A DNA stretch of 64,000 nt from an uncultured Porphyromonadaceae bacterium (GCA_902493335.1 CABUPJ010000006.1:14706-78705); one strand, 5' to 3'; positions 52,495 to 60,906 are shown, counted from the stretch's first letter. Numbers and translations: made by a program. Notes: generated from the letters alone by a model not told the origin.

Positions 52495-53103
52495 TTATTT
52501 CTTTTCTGCGGGGGTATAGCGGCCGTTGAGACCCGAAATGAAGTCGGCGGTCACGTCGAGAGCGGGATTGAAATAGACACCGGCTTCACGGTAGAGGATA
52601 GCGTCATATTTATGTGTGGCGACATACGAATCGACAAAGCTCTTGATTGAGTCGTTGATGCGCTGCTGATGTTCGGCGAGCTGACGGCTGACCTTGTTCT
52701 GCTGTGCGGCAAGGATATTCTGGGCTTCGGCCTGTTTGCGGTTGAGTTCTTCGACGTCTTTGTTGAACGATTCCTGGCTCAGATAGATGCCGTTGTTGCG
52801 TTTCTGTTCGATAGAGGCGCCGGCATTCTGTATCTCGACACCTTTCTGACGTTCGAGTTTCTGATAGTCGACCATCAGTTTGTTGCCTTCGGCCGCAAGT
52901 TCCTGGGCGAGAGTGTAAGCTGACAATACCGAGTCGAGATCAATAAAACGGATGTTAGTGGCAATCGCCGACACGGCTCCGTCCTGGTTGACTGTGTCGG
53001 GTGTTGTCGCTACGGCTGATTTATTGTCGGTGCCCGAGCAGCTGATCGCACCAACAGCGAGCAAGGCCATGAGCGATTTTGCTGCAAATGCTGTCTTCTT
53101 CAT
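52495..53103 (-). CDS. OmpH/Skp-family periplasmic lipoprotein
   Basis: 202 residues. A lipoprotein-like signal (MALLAVGAISCSG) is followed by IRFIDLDSVLSAYTLAQELA, the OmpH start, then a long coiled coil rich in Gln, Glu and Lys (about 85-160) and a C-terminal strand (YDAILYREAGVYFNPALDVT). Skp-like proteins hold unfolded outer-membrane proteins in the periplasm. The Cys suggests this one is membrane-anchored. It follows a small membrane protein gene by 13 bp. Confidence 0.87.
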   Translation of the reverse strand: MKKTAFAAKSLMALLAVGAISCSGTDNKSAVATTPDTVNQDGAVSAIATNIRFIDLDSVLSAYTLAQELAAEGNKLMVDYQKLERQKGVEIQNAGASIEQKRNNGIYLSQESFNKDVEELNRKQAEAQNILAAQQNKVSRQLAEHQQRINDSIKSFVDSYVATHKYDAILYREAGVYFNPALDVTADFISGLNGRYTPAEKK

Positions 53104-53116
53104 TTAGTGAATAGAT

Positions 53117-53311
53117 TTATTTAGTTAGATGAATATTATTTTTGACCGGAACGGCGTGATGAGCTTCGCAGCTGACGCCCTTACGTCTAAGTGCCGGCGA
53201 TGAATGTACGTGTCCTGAAGGGAATTTGCCTCCCTTGACAAACAGCACTTTCACGCCAAGCAGCACGAAGGCGACGGCGACCAGACATATGCTCAGAATG
53301 ACCGTTTCCAT
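53117..53311 (-). CDS. Small conserved membrane protein
   Basis: 64 residues: one membrane helix (ILSICLVAVAFVLLGVKVLF), then a cytosolic or periplasmic tail KGGKFPSGHVHSSPALRRKG with a Cys and several His. It resembles short Bacteroidetes proteins I recall next to this kind of gene, but no function is known. It lies between a TATATTTG promoter box and the OmpH-like gene, probably as the first gene of their operon. Confidence 0.75.
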   Translation of the reverse strand: METVILSICLVAVAFVLLGVKVLFVKGGKFPSGHVHSSPALRRKGVSCEAHHAVPVKNNIHLTK

Positions 53312-53334
53312 TGCATGTTTTCTATTTTAGTGTG

Positions 53335-53342
53335 CAAATATA
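53335..53342 (-). promoter_or_regulatory. -7 promoter box (TATATTTG) for the small membrane protein-ompH operon
   Basis: Minus-strand TATATTTG, 24 bp before ATG 53311. Confidence 0.6.
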
Positions 53343-53489
53343 TGAAAGCTATCCAAATAATTTGCACGTTATCAATTTTATTTTGTAACTTAGACGGCGA
53401 GAACGGGCGTTTTTAACATTCTTTGCCAATTCTCAATTTTTATTAAACCGTTTTTTTATCATTAACCAACAATAGCGAGAGACTGTAAT

Positions 53490-54950
53490 ATGACAATCAA
53501 AGATCTCAAACCCGCATCGGTTTTCGCCATTTTTGACGAAATCAACAAAGTGCCCCGTCCTTCTAAAAAAGAAGAGAAAATCAGAAAGTATCTGCTCGAT
53601 TTCGCGGCAGCCCACAATATCGAGGTCAAGACCGACGCCGTCGGCAACGTGGCCATGTTCAAACCCGCGACTCCCGGCAAAGAGGCAGCGCCCTGTGTCA
53701 TCATGCAGGCCCACATGGACATGGTCTGCGAGTCTAACGACAAGAACTTTGACTTCGACAACAGCCCCATCACCACGGTTGTCGACGGTGACTGGCTGCG
53801 CGCCGAAGGCACCACGCTCGGCGCCGACAACGGCATCGGCATGGCTGCCGCTCTCGCAGCTCTGACAGACAAAGATCTCGTCCACGGCCCGCTGCAGGCA
53901 CTCTTCACCGTCGACGAGGAGACTGGTCTGACCGGCGCATACAACCTCGGCGACGGCATGATCGGCGGCTCGATTCTGCTCAACCTCGACTCTGAGGACG
54001 ACGCCGAAATCTTCATCGGCTGTGCCGGCGGTGTCGACACAACCTGCACCTTCCACTACAACCGCTCGGTTGCTCCGACCGACTTCCATTATTTCAAATT
54101 TGACATCTCAAAAGGCCTCGGAGGCCACTCGGGCGGCGACATCCACCTCGGCCGGGCCAACGCCAACAAGCTCCTCGCCCGTTTCCTCTGGACTCTCGGT
54201 CAGGAACACGAGGTCGTGCTCTCTGAAATCGACGGCGGCAATCTGCGCAACGCCATTCCCCGCGCCGCACACGCTGTCTTCGGTGTCAGCGGCGAGAGCA
54301 AAGAAAAAGTGCGCATCGCTTTCAACAATTTCGTCGCCGACGTTGAAAACGAATACAAAGGCATCGAACCCACCCTCGAACTTGACCTCTCGTCGGTCGA
54401 CCGTCCCGAGTTCAGCATCGACTCGTCGACATCGCGCCGTCTGATCGAATCACTCTACAGCGCCCCCCACGGAGTCATCTCGATGAGCCGCGATCTCGAG
54501 GGTCTCGTCGAGACATCGACCAACCTCGCGTCTGTCAAGATGAAACCCGACAATATCATCCTTGTCACTACAAGCCAGCGTTCGTCTGTCGAATCACGCA
54601 AATGGGATATCGCCCATCAGGTCGAAGCAGTCTTCACACTCGCGGGAGCCGAAGTAACCCATGGCGACGGATACCCCGGCTGGGCGCCCAATATGGATTC
54701 TGAAATCATGAAGATCGCCTCTGACGCCTACGAGGAACTCTATGGCATCAAACCCGCCATCAAGGCCATCCATGCCGGTCTCGAGTGCGGTCTCTTCCTT
54801 CAGAAATATCCCCACCTCGATATGGTGTCGTTCGGTCCGACCCTTCAGGGCGTCCACTCTCCTTCAGAACGCATGTATATCCCCGCCGTCGAGCGTTTCT
54901 GGGGTCAGCTCACCCGCATCCTCGAGAAAGTCGCTGACCATAAGGCCTAA
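53490..54950 (+). CDS. pepD: Aminoacyl-histidine dipeptidase (M20)
   Basis: 486 residues. The PepD/M20C pattern is clear: VIMQAHMDMVCESNDKNFD (metal His and catalytic Asp), LGADNGIGMA (bridging Asp), VDEETGLTGAYNL (general base and metal Glu), LDSEDDAEIFIGCAGG (metal Asp), HSPSERMYI near the C-terminus. It cleaves X-His and other dipeptides in the cytosol using two metals. A weak TAACTTAG box lies about 100 bp upstream. Its terminator overlaps the beginning of the next gene's region. Confidence 0.95.
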   Translation: MTIKDLKPASVFAIFDEINKVPRPSKKEEKIRKYLLDFAAAHNIEVKTDAVGNVAMFKPATPGKEAAPCVIMQAHMDMVCESNDKNFDFDNSPITTVVDGDWLRAEGTTLGADNGIGMAAALAALTDKDLVHGPLQALFTVDEETGLTGAYNLGDGMIGGSILLNLDSEDDAEIFIGCAGGVDTTCTFHYNRSVAPTDFHYFKFDISKGLGGHSGGDIHLGRANANKLLARFLWTLGQEHEVVLSEIDGGNLRNAIPRAAHAVFGVSGESKEKVRIAFNNFVADVENEYKGIEPTLELDLSSVDRPEFSIDSSTSRRLIESLYSAPHGVISMSRDLEGLVETSTNLASVKMKPDNIILVTTSQRSSVESRKWDIAHQVEAVFTLAGAEVTHGDGYPGWAPNMDSEIMKIASDAYEELYGIKPAIKAIHAGLECGLFLQKYPHLDMVSFGPTLQGVHSPSERMYIPAVERFWGQLTRILEKVADHKA

Positions 54951-54961
54951 AATATAATCTG

Positions 54962-55000
54962 ACGCAGAGTCGCCTCTTGCATGTGCGGCTCTGCGTTTTT
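54962..55000 (+). terminator. Hairpin terminator after pepD
   Basis: ACGCAGAGTCGC (54962-54973) pairs with GCGGCTCTGCGT (54985-54996, one mismatch), followed by T-rich sequence. The in-frame ATG at 54981 lies in its loop. Confidence 0.8.
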
Positions 55001-55010
55001 TGTTTTTATC

Positions 55011-55811
55011 GTGAGAAACTCTTTACGACATATAATCTTTTGCGCGTTCGCCATCGTGGCGTGTGCGGCTGTGGCCGAATCGGGCAGATCCGACGCCGAC
55101 GCCATCGCCGACAGCCTCGAGCTCAACTTGGCCGAACTCTTCGGACCGCCCGCGCCGAAAGACTATATTGTCCTCGGAGGCGACACGATACGCTTCGATT
55201 TCGACGCCATGGTAGGACACAAGGCGTTGACCGAACGCGATTACGCCGAAGTAGCCCGCGAGCTCGGCGTCGAAACCGCCGCCATCAAGGCCGTCGTCGA
55301 GATTGAGACAGGCCGTGCCCACCGCGGCTTCAACCCCGACGGGACGCCCGTGATAAATTTCGACCTCGCCATCTTCCGCAAGATGGCCCGAAAAAATGGC
55401 GTCAACCTGAGCCGCTACAGCCGCAGCCATCCAGCCGTATTCCGCCGTCCCGACATAGGCGCCCACGGCTCTCAGCAGGCCGCCGAGCACGCCGTCTACA
55501 GTTCGGCCGCCGACATTGACGAACTGACCGCAATCGAAGGCACCTTTTGGGGCATGTTCCAGATCGGAGGCTTCAACTGGCGCATGACCGGAGCTTCGTC
55601 GCCGACAGAATTTGTCGCCCGTATGAGCGCCAACGAGCGCCAGCAACTCGAGCTATTCGCCGGCTTCATCCGACGCTCGGGACTCCTGAAATATCTTCAG
55701 GCCAAAAACTGGTCGGCCTTCGCGCGGGGCTACAACGGTCCGAGCTATGCCGCCCGCGGATATCACACTCGCCTTGCAAAAGCATATAATAAGTATAAAA
55801 AGCAAGGATGA
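55011..55811 (+). CDS. N-acetylmuramidase-family (DUF3380) secreted protein
   Basis: 266 residues from GTG 55011; the ATG at 54981 sits in the terminator hairpin and gives no better signal. A signal peptide (LRHIIFCAFAIVACAAVA) leads a domain with ELGVETAAIKAVVEIETGRA (likely catalytic Glu), IEGTFWGMFQIGGFNWRMTG, LFAGFIRRSGLLKYLQAKNW and FARGYNGPSYAARGYHTRLA. This matches peptidoglycan-cleaving muramidases found in phage endolysins. Here it is chromosomal and may serve cell-wall turnover. Confidence 0.85.
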   Translation: MRNSLRHIIFCAFAIVACAAVAESGRSDADAIADSLELNLAELFGPPAPKDYIVLGGDTIRFDFDAMVGHKALTERDYAEVARELGVETAAIKAVVEIETGRAHRGFNPDGTPVINFDLAIFRKMARKNGVNLSRYSRSHPAVFRRPDIGAHGSQQAAEHAVYSSAADIDELTAIEGTFWGMFQIGGFNWRMTGASSPTEFVARMSANERQQLELFAGFIRRSGLLKYLQAKNWSAFARGYNGPSYAARGYHTRLAKAYNKYKKQG

Positions 55812-55918
55812 CCGTTAAAAACTATTTAAATTTAGCAAAAAATACGCCATTTATTTATTTTTTGTTTAAAAGATGAAAATTTTTAACGTGAGGACTTTTG
55901 AGATTTATACAAAATGCT

Positions 55919-55926
55919 TACCTTTG
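55919..55926 (+). promoter_or_regulatory. -7 promoter box (TACCTTTG) for leader RNA copy B
   Basis: TACCTTTG, a perfect TAnnTTTG match, a few bases before the conserved leader core. Confidence 0.65.
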
Positions 55927-55930
55927 CAAG

Positions 55931-56002
55931 TGTGTTTTTCATAGTATTAGATTAAGATAAAGGTTTAATGAGAAAGAGTTGTTGTGAAACAGCTCTTTTT
56001 TT
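55931..56002 (+). ncRNA. Leader RNA/small RNA, copy B, with intrinsic terminator
   Basis: The core TTTTTCATAGTATTAGATT is shared with copy A near 47026. It is followed by an AAAGAG/CTCTTT hairpin with a GTGA-containing loop (55973-55998) and T7. With its own promoter this predicts a terminated RNA of about 70 nt, or an attenuated leader for the sigma operon that follows. Similar leaders recur, to my recollection, in Bacteroidales genomes; the role is not known to me. Confidence 0.55.
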
Positions 56003-56110
56003 CTTTTATATACCTCAAATAACCCGCAAACAGCAATCAGTTAATAATCAACCCCCTACCCTTCACAAAACCGTCCGTTGCAATTTTTTTCGCAAAAAAA
56101 TAATGCACCC

Positions 56111-56140
56111 TGTCACCTTTAGGTATCCCCCGGCGTCTAA
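56111..56140 (+). promoter_or_regulatory. Candidate ECF sigma-dependent promoter
   Basis: TGTCACC and CGTCTAA (56134-56140) are separated like the -35 and -10 elements of ECF promoters (17 bp between TGTCAC and CGTCTAA). The position is 58 bp before the operon that encodes an ECF sigma factor, suggesting autoregulation. Confidence 0.5.
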
Positions 56141-56197
56141 CAGTCGAGATGTCTCAAAAAACAAAATGAATATTAACTTAAAAATTTATAGAATAAG

Positions 56198-56620
56198 ATG
56201 GAAGGTATTATTATTGGTACATTAGTTCCCCTCGGCATCTGTGTCGTACTCCCCGTTCTCGTCGTCTGGCTCTTTACCCGCGCCGTCATCAATAAAGAAA
56301 ACCGCAACGCCGACGTCCTCATCGAAGCGATACGCAACAACGCCGGCGTCGACACAGACAAGCTCGCCCAGGCTCTCGGCCGTCAGAACAAGAGTCCCCG
56401 CGAGCTCCTCAATCTCCGCCTCCTCCGTGGGGCAATATTCAGCCTCATCGGAGTCGTTTTCGTCATCGCCACGATAATACTCGTCAGCGGAGGCTATGGT
56501 ATGTCTGAAATCTTCGGGCTGCCCCTCATCGTCGGCGGTGTGTTCCTCGCCGTCGGCATCGGCTACCTCATTGTTTATTTCGTCAGCAAGAAACAGACCT
56601 GCGATAGCCCCGAAGAATAA
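56198..56620 (+). CDS. Membrane protein of the ECF operon (DUF6249-like)
   Basis: 140 residues with three membrane segments (IIIGTLVPLGICVVLPVLVVW; GAIFSLIGVVFVIATIILVSG; LPLIVGGVFLAVGIGYLIVY) and a cytosolic loop with NAGVDTDKLAQALGRQNKSP. It resembles the small membrane proteins that precede ECF sigma genes in Bacteroidetes. Its stop is immediately followed by the sigma ATG (TAAATG), so translation may be coupled. A regulatory partner role is inferred. Confidence 0.75.
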   Translation: MEGIIIGTLVPLGICVVLPVLVVWLFTRAVINKENRNADVLIEAIRNNAGVDTDKLAQALGRQNKSPRELLNLRLLRGAIFSLIGVVFVIATIILVSGGYGMSEIFGLPLIVGGVFLAVGIGYLIVYFVSKKQTCDSPEE

Positions 56621-57094
56621 ATGGACCGCAGCGAGTTCATAGCATACGTCGAGAGCAATCAGAAGGCGCTTCGCCGCTTTCTGACTGCTCTATGCTGCGG
56701 CGACAGCGCCCTTGCCGACGACATAGCCCAGGAGACTTACATGAAAGCATATATGTCGGCCGACGGCTTCCGCGGCGATGCCCGCTTCTCGTCATGGGTC
56801 TACCGCATCGCTTACAACACATTCATCAGCTACCGGCGTTCGATAAGGCCACACTCTGATGTCAGCGAAGCCGCTGCAGTCGCCTCTGACGACTGTGCCG
56901 ACTCAGGCTTCCGCTATCAGCCGCTCTACACCGCTCTCGACCGGCTTAACGAACGCGAGCGAACGGCCGTACTACTCTTCTATATCGAAGGCCACACCAT
57001 CAAAGAAATATCGGCTATCGTCGACGCGAGCGAAGATGCCGTCAAGCAACACCTCTCTCGCGCACGCAAACATCTTAAAACATTATTGTCATGA
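56621..57094 (+). CDS. ECF RNA polymerase sigma factor
   Basis: 157 residues: region 2 (LADDIAQETYMKAYMSADGF, then DARFSSWVYRIAYNTFIS) and region 4 (LNERERTAVLLFYIEGHTIK...VDASEDAVKQHLSRARKHL), as in sigma-70 ECF proteins. It directs polymerase to stress or envelope promoters. It lies between two membrane-protein genes, abutting the first and overlapping the second by four bases, and a candidate ECF promoter precedes the operon. Confidence 0.93.
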   Translation: MDRSEFIAYVESNQKALRRFLTALCCGDSALADDIAQETYMKAYMSADGFRGDARFSSWVYRIAYNTFISYRRSIRPHSDVSEAAAVASDDCADSGFRYQPLYTALDRLNERERTAVLLFYIEGHTIKEISAIVDASEDAVKQHLSRARKHLKTLLS

Positions 57095-57489
57095 AACAGC
57101 AGGAAGACCCCTTGAAAAATCTGTTTGACGGTTTTGATCCCGAACTCGGCGACACAGCCCGTTTCATGTCGCGCCTCGAAGCCCGTCTCGACAGCGTCGA
57201 GATGATACGAAGCCGTTCGGCCGAATCACGTCGCCACTATATCATGGCCGCCGTCATCGCCGCCTTCGCCGGATTTGTCAGCGGCGTCATCATCATGCTT
57301 CTGCTGCCCCATATAGGCCTGCAGATGCTGACACAGTCAACCGTCGCCGCAGACACAATCCCCGTCAGCCGCTTCTTTGAACCGATGACAGCACTCCCGA
57401 TACTGCTCACAGCCGCCCTCTCGCTCTTCATCGCCGTCAACGCCTACAGCGTCACCCTGTCAGCCCTCAGATCATCCCGCCGCAAATAA
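57091..57489 (+). CDS. Membrane protein, possible anti-sigma factor
   Basis: 132 residues: an acidic cytosolic N-terminus (LKNLFDGFDPELGDTARFMS), a membrane helix (IMAAVIAAFAGFVSGVIIML), a short periplasmic loop and a second helix (TALPILLTAALSLFIAVNAY). The ATGA overlap with the sigma gene and the topology fit an anti-sigma factor, although no zinc or known anti-sigma motif is visible. It ends the operon before a hairpin. Confidence 0.7.
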   Translation: MKQQEDPLKNLFDGFDPELGDTARFMSRLEARLDSVEMIRSRSAESRRHYIMAAVIAAFAGFVSGVIIMLLLPHIGLQMLTQSTVAADTIPVSRFFEPMTALPILLTAALSLFIAVNAYSVTLSALRSSRRK

Positions 57490-57502
57490 TCTCGGAAGAC
57501 AC

Positions 57503-57550
57503 GAAAGCTCCGCCTTAAGATAAATAATTTATACATCAACCGGAGCTTTC
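57503..57550 (+). terminator. Hairpin terminator of the ECF operon
   Basis: GAAAGCTCCG (57503-57512) pairs with CGGAGCTTTC (57541-57550) and is followed by TT; long AT-rich loop. Confidence 0.6.
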
Positions 57551-57715
57551 TTACTGCGCAAAATTAAATCAGCAAAGGATTCAGCAACCCGCAATTAGCC
57601 ATTTTTCGCTGAAAACGTCAATCCGCAATCCTATTTTTACATTATGCACCCGCAGAGTCAGAACTTTTAGGCAATTTTTATCGTTAAAAATGATGATTAA
57701 TCAAGGGAATTATGC

Positions 57716-57723
57716 TACATTTG
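57716..57723 (+). promoter_or_regulatory. -7 promoter box (TACATTTG) for the pseudouridine synthase
   Basis: TACATTTG, 202 bp before the ATG at 57925, predicting a long leader that contains a GGTC..CCGGA/TCCGGACC inverted repeat near 57800. Confidence 0.6.
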
Positions 57724-57924
57724 CAGCAAGATTCCATTTTACACATCATTTAATAAAGACTAAAACTCATACATCAGACTTAAATCAGAAACATGGGGTC
57801 ACCGGATTCCGGACCCGTCCCAAAACATCATTAGCCAACGTCACATCGCCGAGAGGCAGACGGAATCAACAAACTAACCCAAACAACAACGGTAAAAAAA
57901 ATTACACTTCTAAAGCGCTGAATT

Positions 57925-59388
57925 ATGGACAACAACGGTAGCGAAAAAAAAACACGCCGTCCTCGCATAGGACAATCACAGGCCGCGTCGAACACTGACG
58001 CCCAGAGCTTCAACAGATACGAGAAGGTCAACTACGGCAAACCCGCCGCCGACGGCGACAATGCCGACGGAGAGCGTCACTACCGCCGCAGCTACGACAA
58101 CCGACAGGGCGGCAGCTACAACAACCGAGGCGGTTACAACAGCTACAACAACCGTCAAGGCAACGGCTACGGCAACAACCGCCGCAGCAATTATCGCGAC
58201 TACAACAACGACTACAACACCCCGGCTGACGGCAACACCGACACCGCGGCGGCACAGGGCGACAGCACCGAACAGACCCGCACACAGGACTACCGCCCCC
58301 GCTACAACAGCTACGGCAACAACCGTCAGGGTGGATACAACAATAACAACCGCGGCGGTTACAACAACAACCGTCAAGGTGGTTACAGCAACAACAACCG
58401 CCAGGGAGGATACAACAACAACAACCGAGGCGGATACGGCAATAACAACCGCCAGGGAGGATACAACAATAACAACCGAGGCGGCTATAACAACAACCGT
58501 CAGGGAGGATACAACAATAACAACCGAGGCGGTTATAACAACAACCGTCAGGGTGGCTACAACAACCGGCCCGGCCAGAACCGCAATAACGGCGACTTCA
58601 CCGCACGCGGCAAAAGCTTCACCCCGCGTCCCAAACGCGTCGAGTACGAAATGCCCATACCCGACCCCAATGAACAGATACGTCTCAACAAATTCATGAG
58701 CAACGCCGGCATCTGCTCGCGCCGCGAGGCCGACGAATTCATCCAGCAGGGCCTCGTCAAGGTAAACGGCCAGGTAGTCACCGAACTCGGCACCAAAATC
58801 ACCCACAGCGACATCGTCGAATACGACGAAAAAGTCGTCGCGCTCGAGAGCAAATGCTACATTCTGCTCAACAAGCCCAAAGACTGCGTCACCACAAGCG
58901 ACGACCCCAACGGCCGTCTCACCGTCATGGACCTCGTCAAAGGCGCATGCTCTGAACGCATCTATCCCGTCGGACGACTCGACCGCAACACCACCGGCGT
59001 CCTGCTGCTCACCAACGACGGCGACCTCGCCTCGAAACTCACACACCCCAAATACGTCAAGAAAAAAATCTATCACGTATGGTGTGACAAAGACATCAGC
59101 GAAGACGACATGCAGCGCATCGCCGACGGCATCGAGCTCGACGACGGCCCCATCCACGCCGACGCCATAAGCTATGCCACCGAGACCGACCGCAACCAGG
59201 CCGGCATAGAGATCCACTCGGGCCGCAACCGCATCGTCCGCCGCATCTTCGAGTCACTCGGCTACCACGTCACCAAGCTCGACCGCGTCTACTTCGCCGG
59301 ACTCACCAAAAAGAACCTCCCCCGCGGACGCTGGCGCTACCTCACACAGGAAGAAGTCAACTTCCTTAAAATGGGATCATTCGAATAA
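57925..59388 (+). CDS. Pseudouridine synthase (RluB/RsuA type) with Asn/Gly/Arg-rich repeat tail
   Basis: 487 residues. About 230 N-terminal residues are low-complexity, rich in Asn, Gly, Tyr and Arg, built on NNRQGGYNNNNRGGY units. A normal synthase follows: S4 domain (IRLNKFMSNAGICSRREADE), then the catalytic core with VGRLDRNTTGVLLLTNDGDL (catalytic Asp in GRLD) and HSGRNRIVRRIFESLGY. It should modify 23S rRNA. Many Bacteroidetes homologues carry a similar disordered extension, probably for RNA contact or condensate formation (inference). The asnS gene follows after 27 bp. Confidence 0.92.
   Translation: MDNNGSEKKTRRPRIGQSQAASNTDAQSFNRYEKVNYGKPAADGDNADGERHYRRSYDNRQGGSYNNRGGYNSYNNRQGNGYGNNRRSNYRDYNNDYNTPADGNTDTAAAQGDSTEQTRTQDYRPRYNSYGNNRQGGYNNNNRGGYNNNRQGGYSNNNRQGGYNNNNRGGYGNNNRQGGYNNNNRGGYNNNRQGGYNNNNRGGYNNNRQGGYNNRPGQNRNNGDFTARGKSFTPRPKRVEYEMPIPDPNEQIRLNKFMSNAGICSRREADEFIQQGLVKVNGQVVTELGTKITHSDIVEYDEKVVALESKCYILLNKPKDCVTTSDDPNGRLTVMDLVKGACSERIYPVGRLDRNTTGVLLLTNDGDLASKLTHPKYVKKKIYHVWCDKDISEDDMQRIADGIELDDGPIHADAISYATETDRNQAGIEIHSGRNRIVRRIFESLGYHVTKLDRVYFAGLTKKNLPRGRWRYLTQEEVNFLKMGSFE
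58327..58565 (+). repeat. In-frame tandem repeat in the pseudouridine synthase gene
   Basis: Imperfect repeats of about 24-45 bp encode NNNNRGGYNNNRQGGY-type units, about ten in all. Copy number is likely to vary by slippage. Confidence 0.85.
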
Positions 59389-59415
59389 CCCGCACACAGA
59401 TAAACCGATCACACA

Positions 59416-60804
59416 ATGAAACGAACGAAAATATCAGACATCTTCGACCCCGCCCTCGTCGGCAGCGAAGTCTGCGTCAAAGGCTGGGTCAGGACACGCC
59501 GAGGCAACAAATACGTCCAGTTTGTCGCCCTCAACGACGGCTCGACCATCAAAAACATCCAGATAGTCTTCGACATGAACGACTTCAGTGACGACACACT
59601 CAAACCCGTCACCACCGGCGCATCAATCTGCGTCGAAGGCATCCTTGTCGAATCAATGGGCAAAGGCCAGAGCGTCGAGATACAGGCCAAGCGCCTCACA
59701 GTCTACGGCACCGCCGACCCCGACACCTACCCCCTGCAGAAAAAAGGCCACACCCTCGAATTTCTCCGCGAGAAAGCCCATCTGCGCCCACGCACCAACA
59801 CCTTCGGCGCCGTCCTGCGCATACGCAGCGCCCTCGCCTTCGCCATCCACAAATTCTTCCAGGAACGCGGCTTCTACTACCTCAACACCCCGCTTATCAC
59901 AGCAAGCGACTGCGAAGGCGCCGGCGCAATGTTCCAGGTGACGACCCTCCCTCTCGCCAACCTGCCCAAGAACGAAGACGGCAGCGTCGACTACACCAAA
60001 GACTTCTTCGGCAAACCCACCGCACTGACCGTCAGCGGCCAGCTCGAAGGCGAGCTCGGAGCCACAGCCCTCGGCGCAATCTACACATTCGGCCCCACAT
60101 TCCGCGCCGAAAACTCAAACACCCCGCGCCACCTCTCAGAGTTCTGGATGATCGAACCCGAAATGGCCTTCTACGACATCACCGACAACATGGAACTCGC
60201 CGAAGCCTTCGTCAAATACTGCATCAGCTACGCCCTCGACAACTGCGCCGACGACATAGCATTCCTCGCCGAACACTTCGACCCCCAGCTCACCGAACGC
60301 CTCCGCTCCGTCATCAGCCAGGACTTCGTCCGCCTCACCTACACCGAAGGCGTCGAAATACTCAAAGCCTCGGGCCACAAATTTGAATTCCCCGTCGACT
60401 GGGGCACCGACCTCCAGAGCGAACACGAACGCTACCTCGTCGAAGAACACTTCAAACGTCCCGTCATCCTCACCGACTATCCCAAAGACATCAAAGCCTT
60501 CTACATGAAGCAGAACGACGACGGCCGCACCGTCCGCGCCATGGACGTCCTCTTCCCCAAAATCGGCGAAATCATCGGCGGCAGCGAGCGCGAAGAAAAC
60601 TACGACAAACTCCTCGCCCGCATCGAAGAACTCAACATCCCGATGAAAGACATGTGGTGGTATCTCGACACCCGCCGCTTCGGCACCGTGCCCCACAGCG
60701 GCTTCGGCCTCGGCTTCGAGCGCCTCGTCCTCTTCGTCACCGGCATGACCAATATCCGCGACGTCATCCCCTTCCCACGCACCCCCAACAACGCCGAATT
60801 CTAA
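59416..60804 (+). CDS. asnS: Asparaginyl-tRNA synthetase
   Basis: 462 residues: N-terminal OB fold for the anticodon (EVCVKGWVRTRRGNKYVQFV), then a class II core with motif 2 FGPTFRAENSNTPRHLSEFW and motif 3 GFGLGFERLVLFVTGM. MWWYLDTRRFGTVPHSGFGL is typical of AsnS. It charges tRNA-Asn. It lies 27 bp after the pseudouridine synthase gene and ends at a strong hairpin. Confidence 0.96.
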   Translation: MKRTKISDIFDPALVGSEVCVKGWVRTRRGNKYVQFVALNDGSTIKNIQIVFDMNDFSDDTLKPVTTGASICVEGILVESMGKGQSVEIQAKRLTVYGTADPDTYPLQKKGHTLEFLREKAHLRPRTNTFGAVLRIRSALAFAIHKFFQERGFYYLNTPLITASDCEGAGAMFQVTTLPLANLPKNEDGSVDYTKDFFGKPTALTVSGQLEGELGATALGAIYTFGPTFRAENSNTPRHLSEFWMIEPEMAFYDITDNMELAEAFVKYCISYALDNCADDIAFLAEHFDPQLTERLRSVISQDFVRLTYTEGVEILKASGHKFEFPVDWGTDLQSEHERYLVEEHFKRPVILTDYPKDIKAFYMKQNDDGRTVRAMDVLFPKIGEIIGGSEREENYDKLLARIEELNIPMKDMWWYLDTRRFGTVPHSGFGLGFERLVLFVTGMTNIRDVIPFPRTPNNAEF

Positions 60805-60830
60805 ACCCTCCGGCGTCACAGAAAAAACAA

Positions 60831-60871
60831 TCGCGGGAGTCAGTCGCCTATGTGGTGACTGACTCCCGCGA
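60831..60871. terminator. Strong hairpin terminator
   Basis: An 18-bp stem (60831-60848 with 60854-60871, around TCGCGGGAGTCAGTC, near-perfect) lies between convergent asnS and rpiB. Confidence 0.85.
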
Positions 60872-60906
60872 CCCATTTCATGACCTGCCCCTGCGGCCAC
60901 TCAGCG

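Larger units (their letters stand above)
55812..56197. other. 386-bp gap: small-RNA-like unit and ECF promoter
   Basis: No protein gene is seen. It holds a TACCTTTG box, the leader-RNA copy B with a terminator hairpin, and, 110 bp farther on, a candidate ECF-sigma promoter. The stretch 56003-56110 is AT-rich with no further feature. Confidence 0.7.
57490..57924. other. 435-bp gap: terminator, promoter and long leader
   Basis: It holds the sigma-operon terminator, then about 165 bp with no clear feature, then a TACATTTG box (57716) and an untranslated leader of about 195 nt before the pseudouridine synthase ATG. Short ORFs in the leader look non-coding. Confidence 0.65.

Noticed and set aside
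57690..57941. 83-residue open frame in the leader of the pseudouridine synthase
   Set aside because: It spans the predicted promoter and transcription start, shows no domain, and overlaps the real start; not supported as a gene.
58327..58565. Possible CRISPR array
   Set aside because: The repeats are in-frame, contiguous and coding for NNRQGGY units, without unique spacers.
57976..59217. Long minus-strand open frame rich in Val and Ala opposite the pseudouridine synthase
   Set aside because: Produced by the GC-rich repeat and codon bias; the plus strand encodes a full S4/synthase protein.
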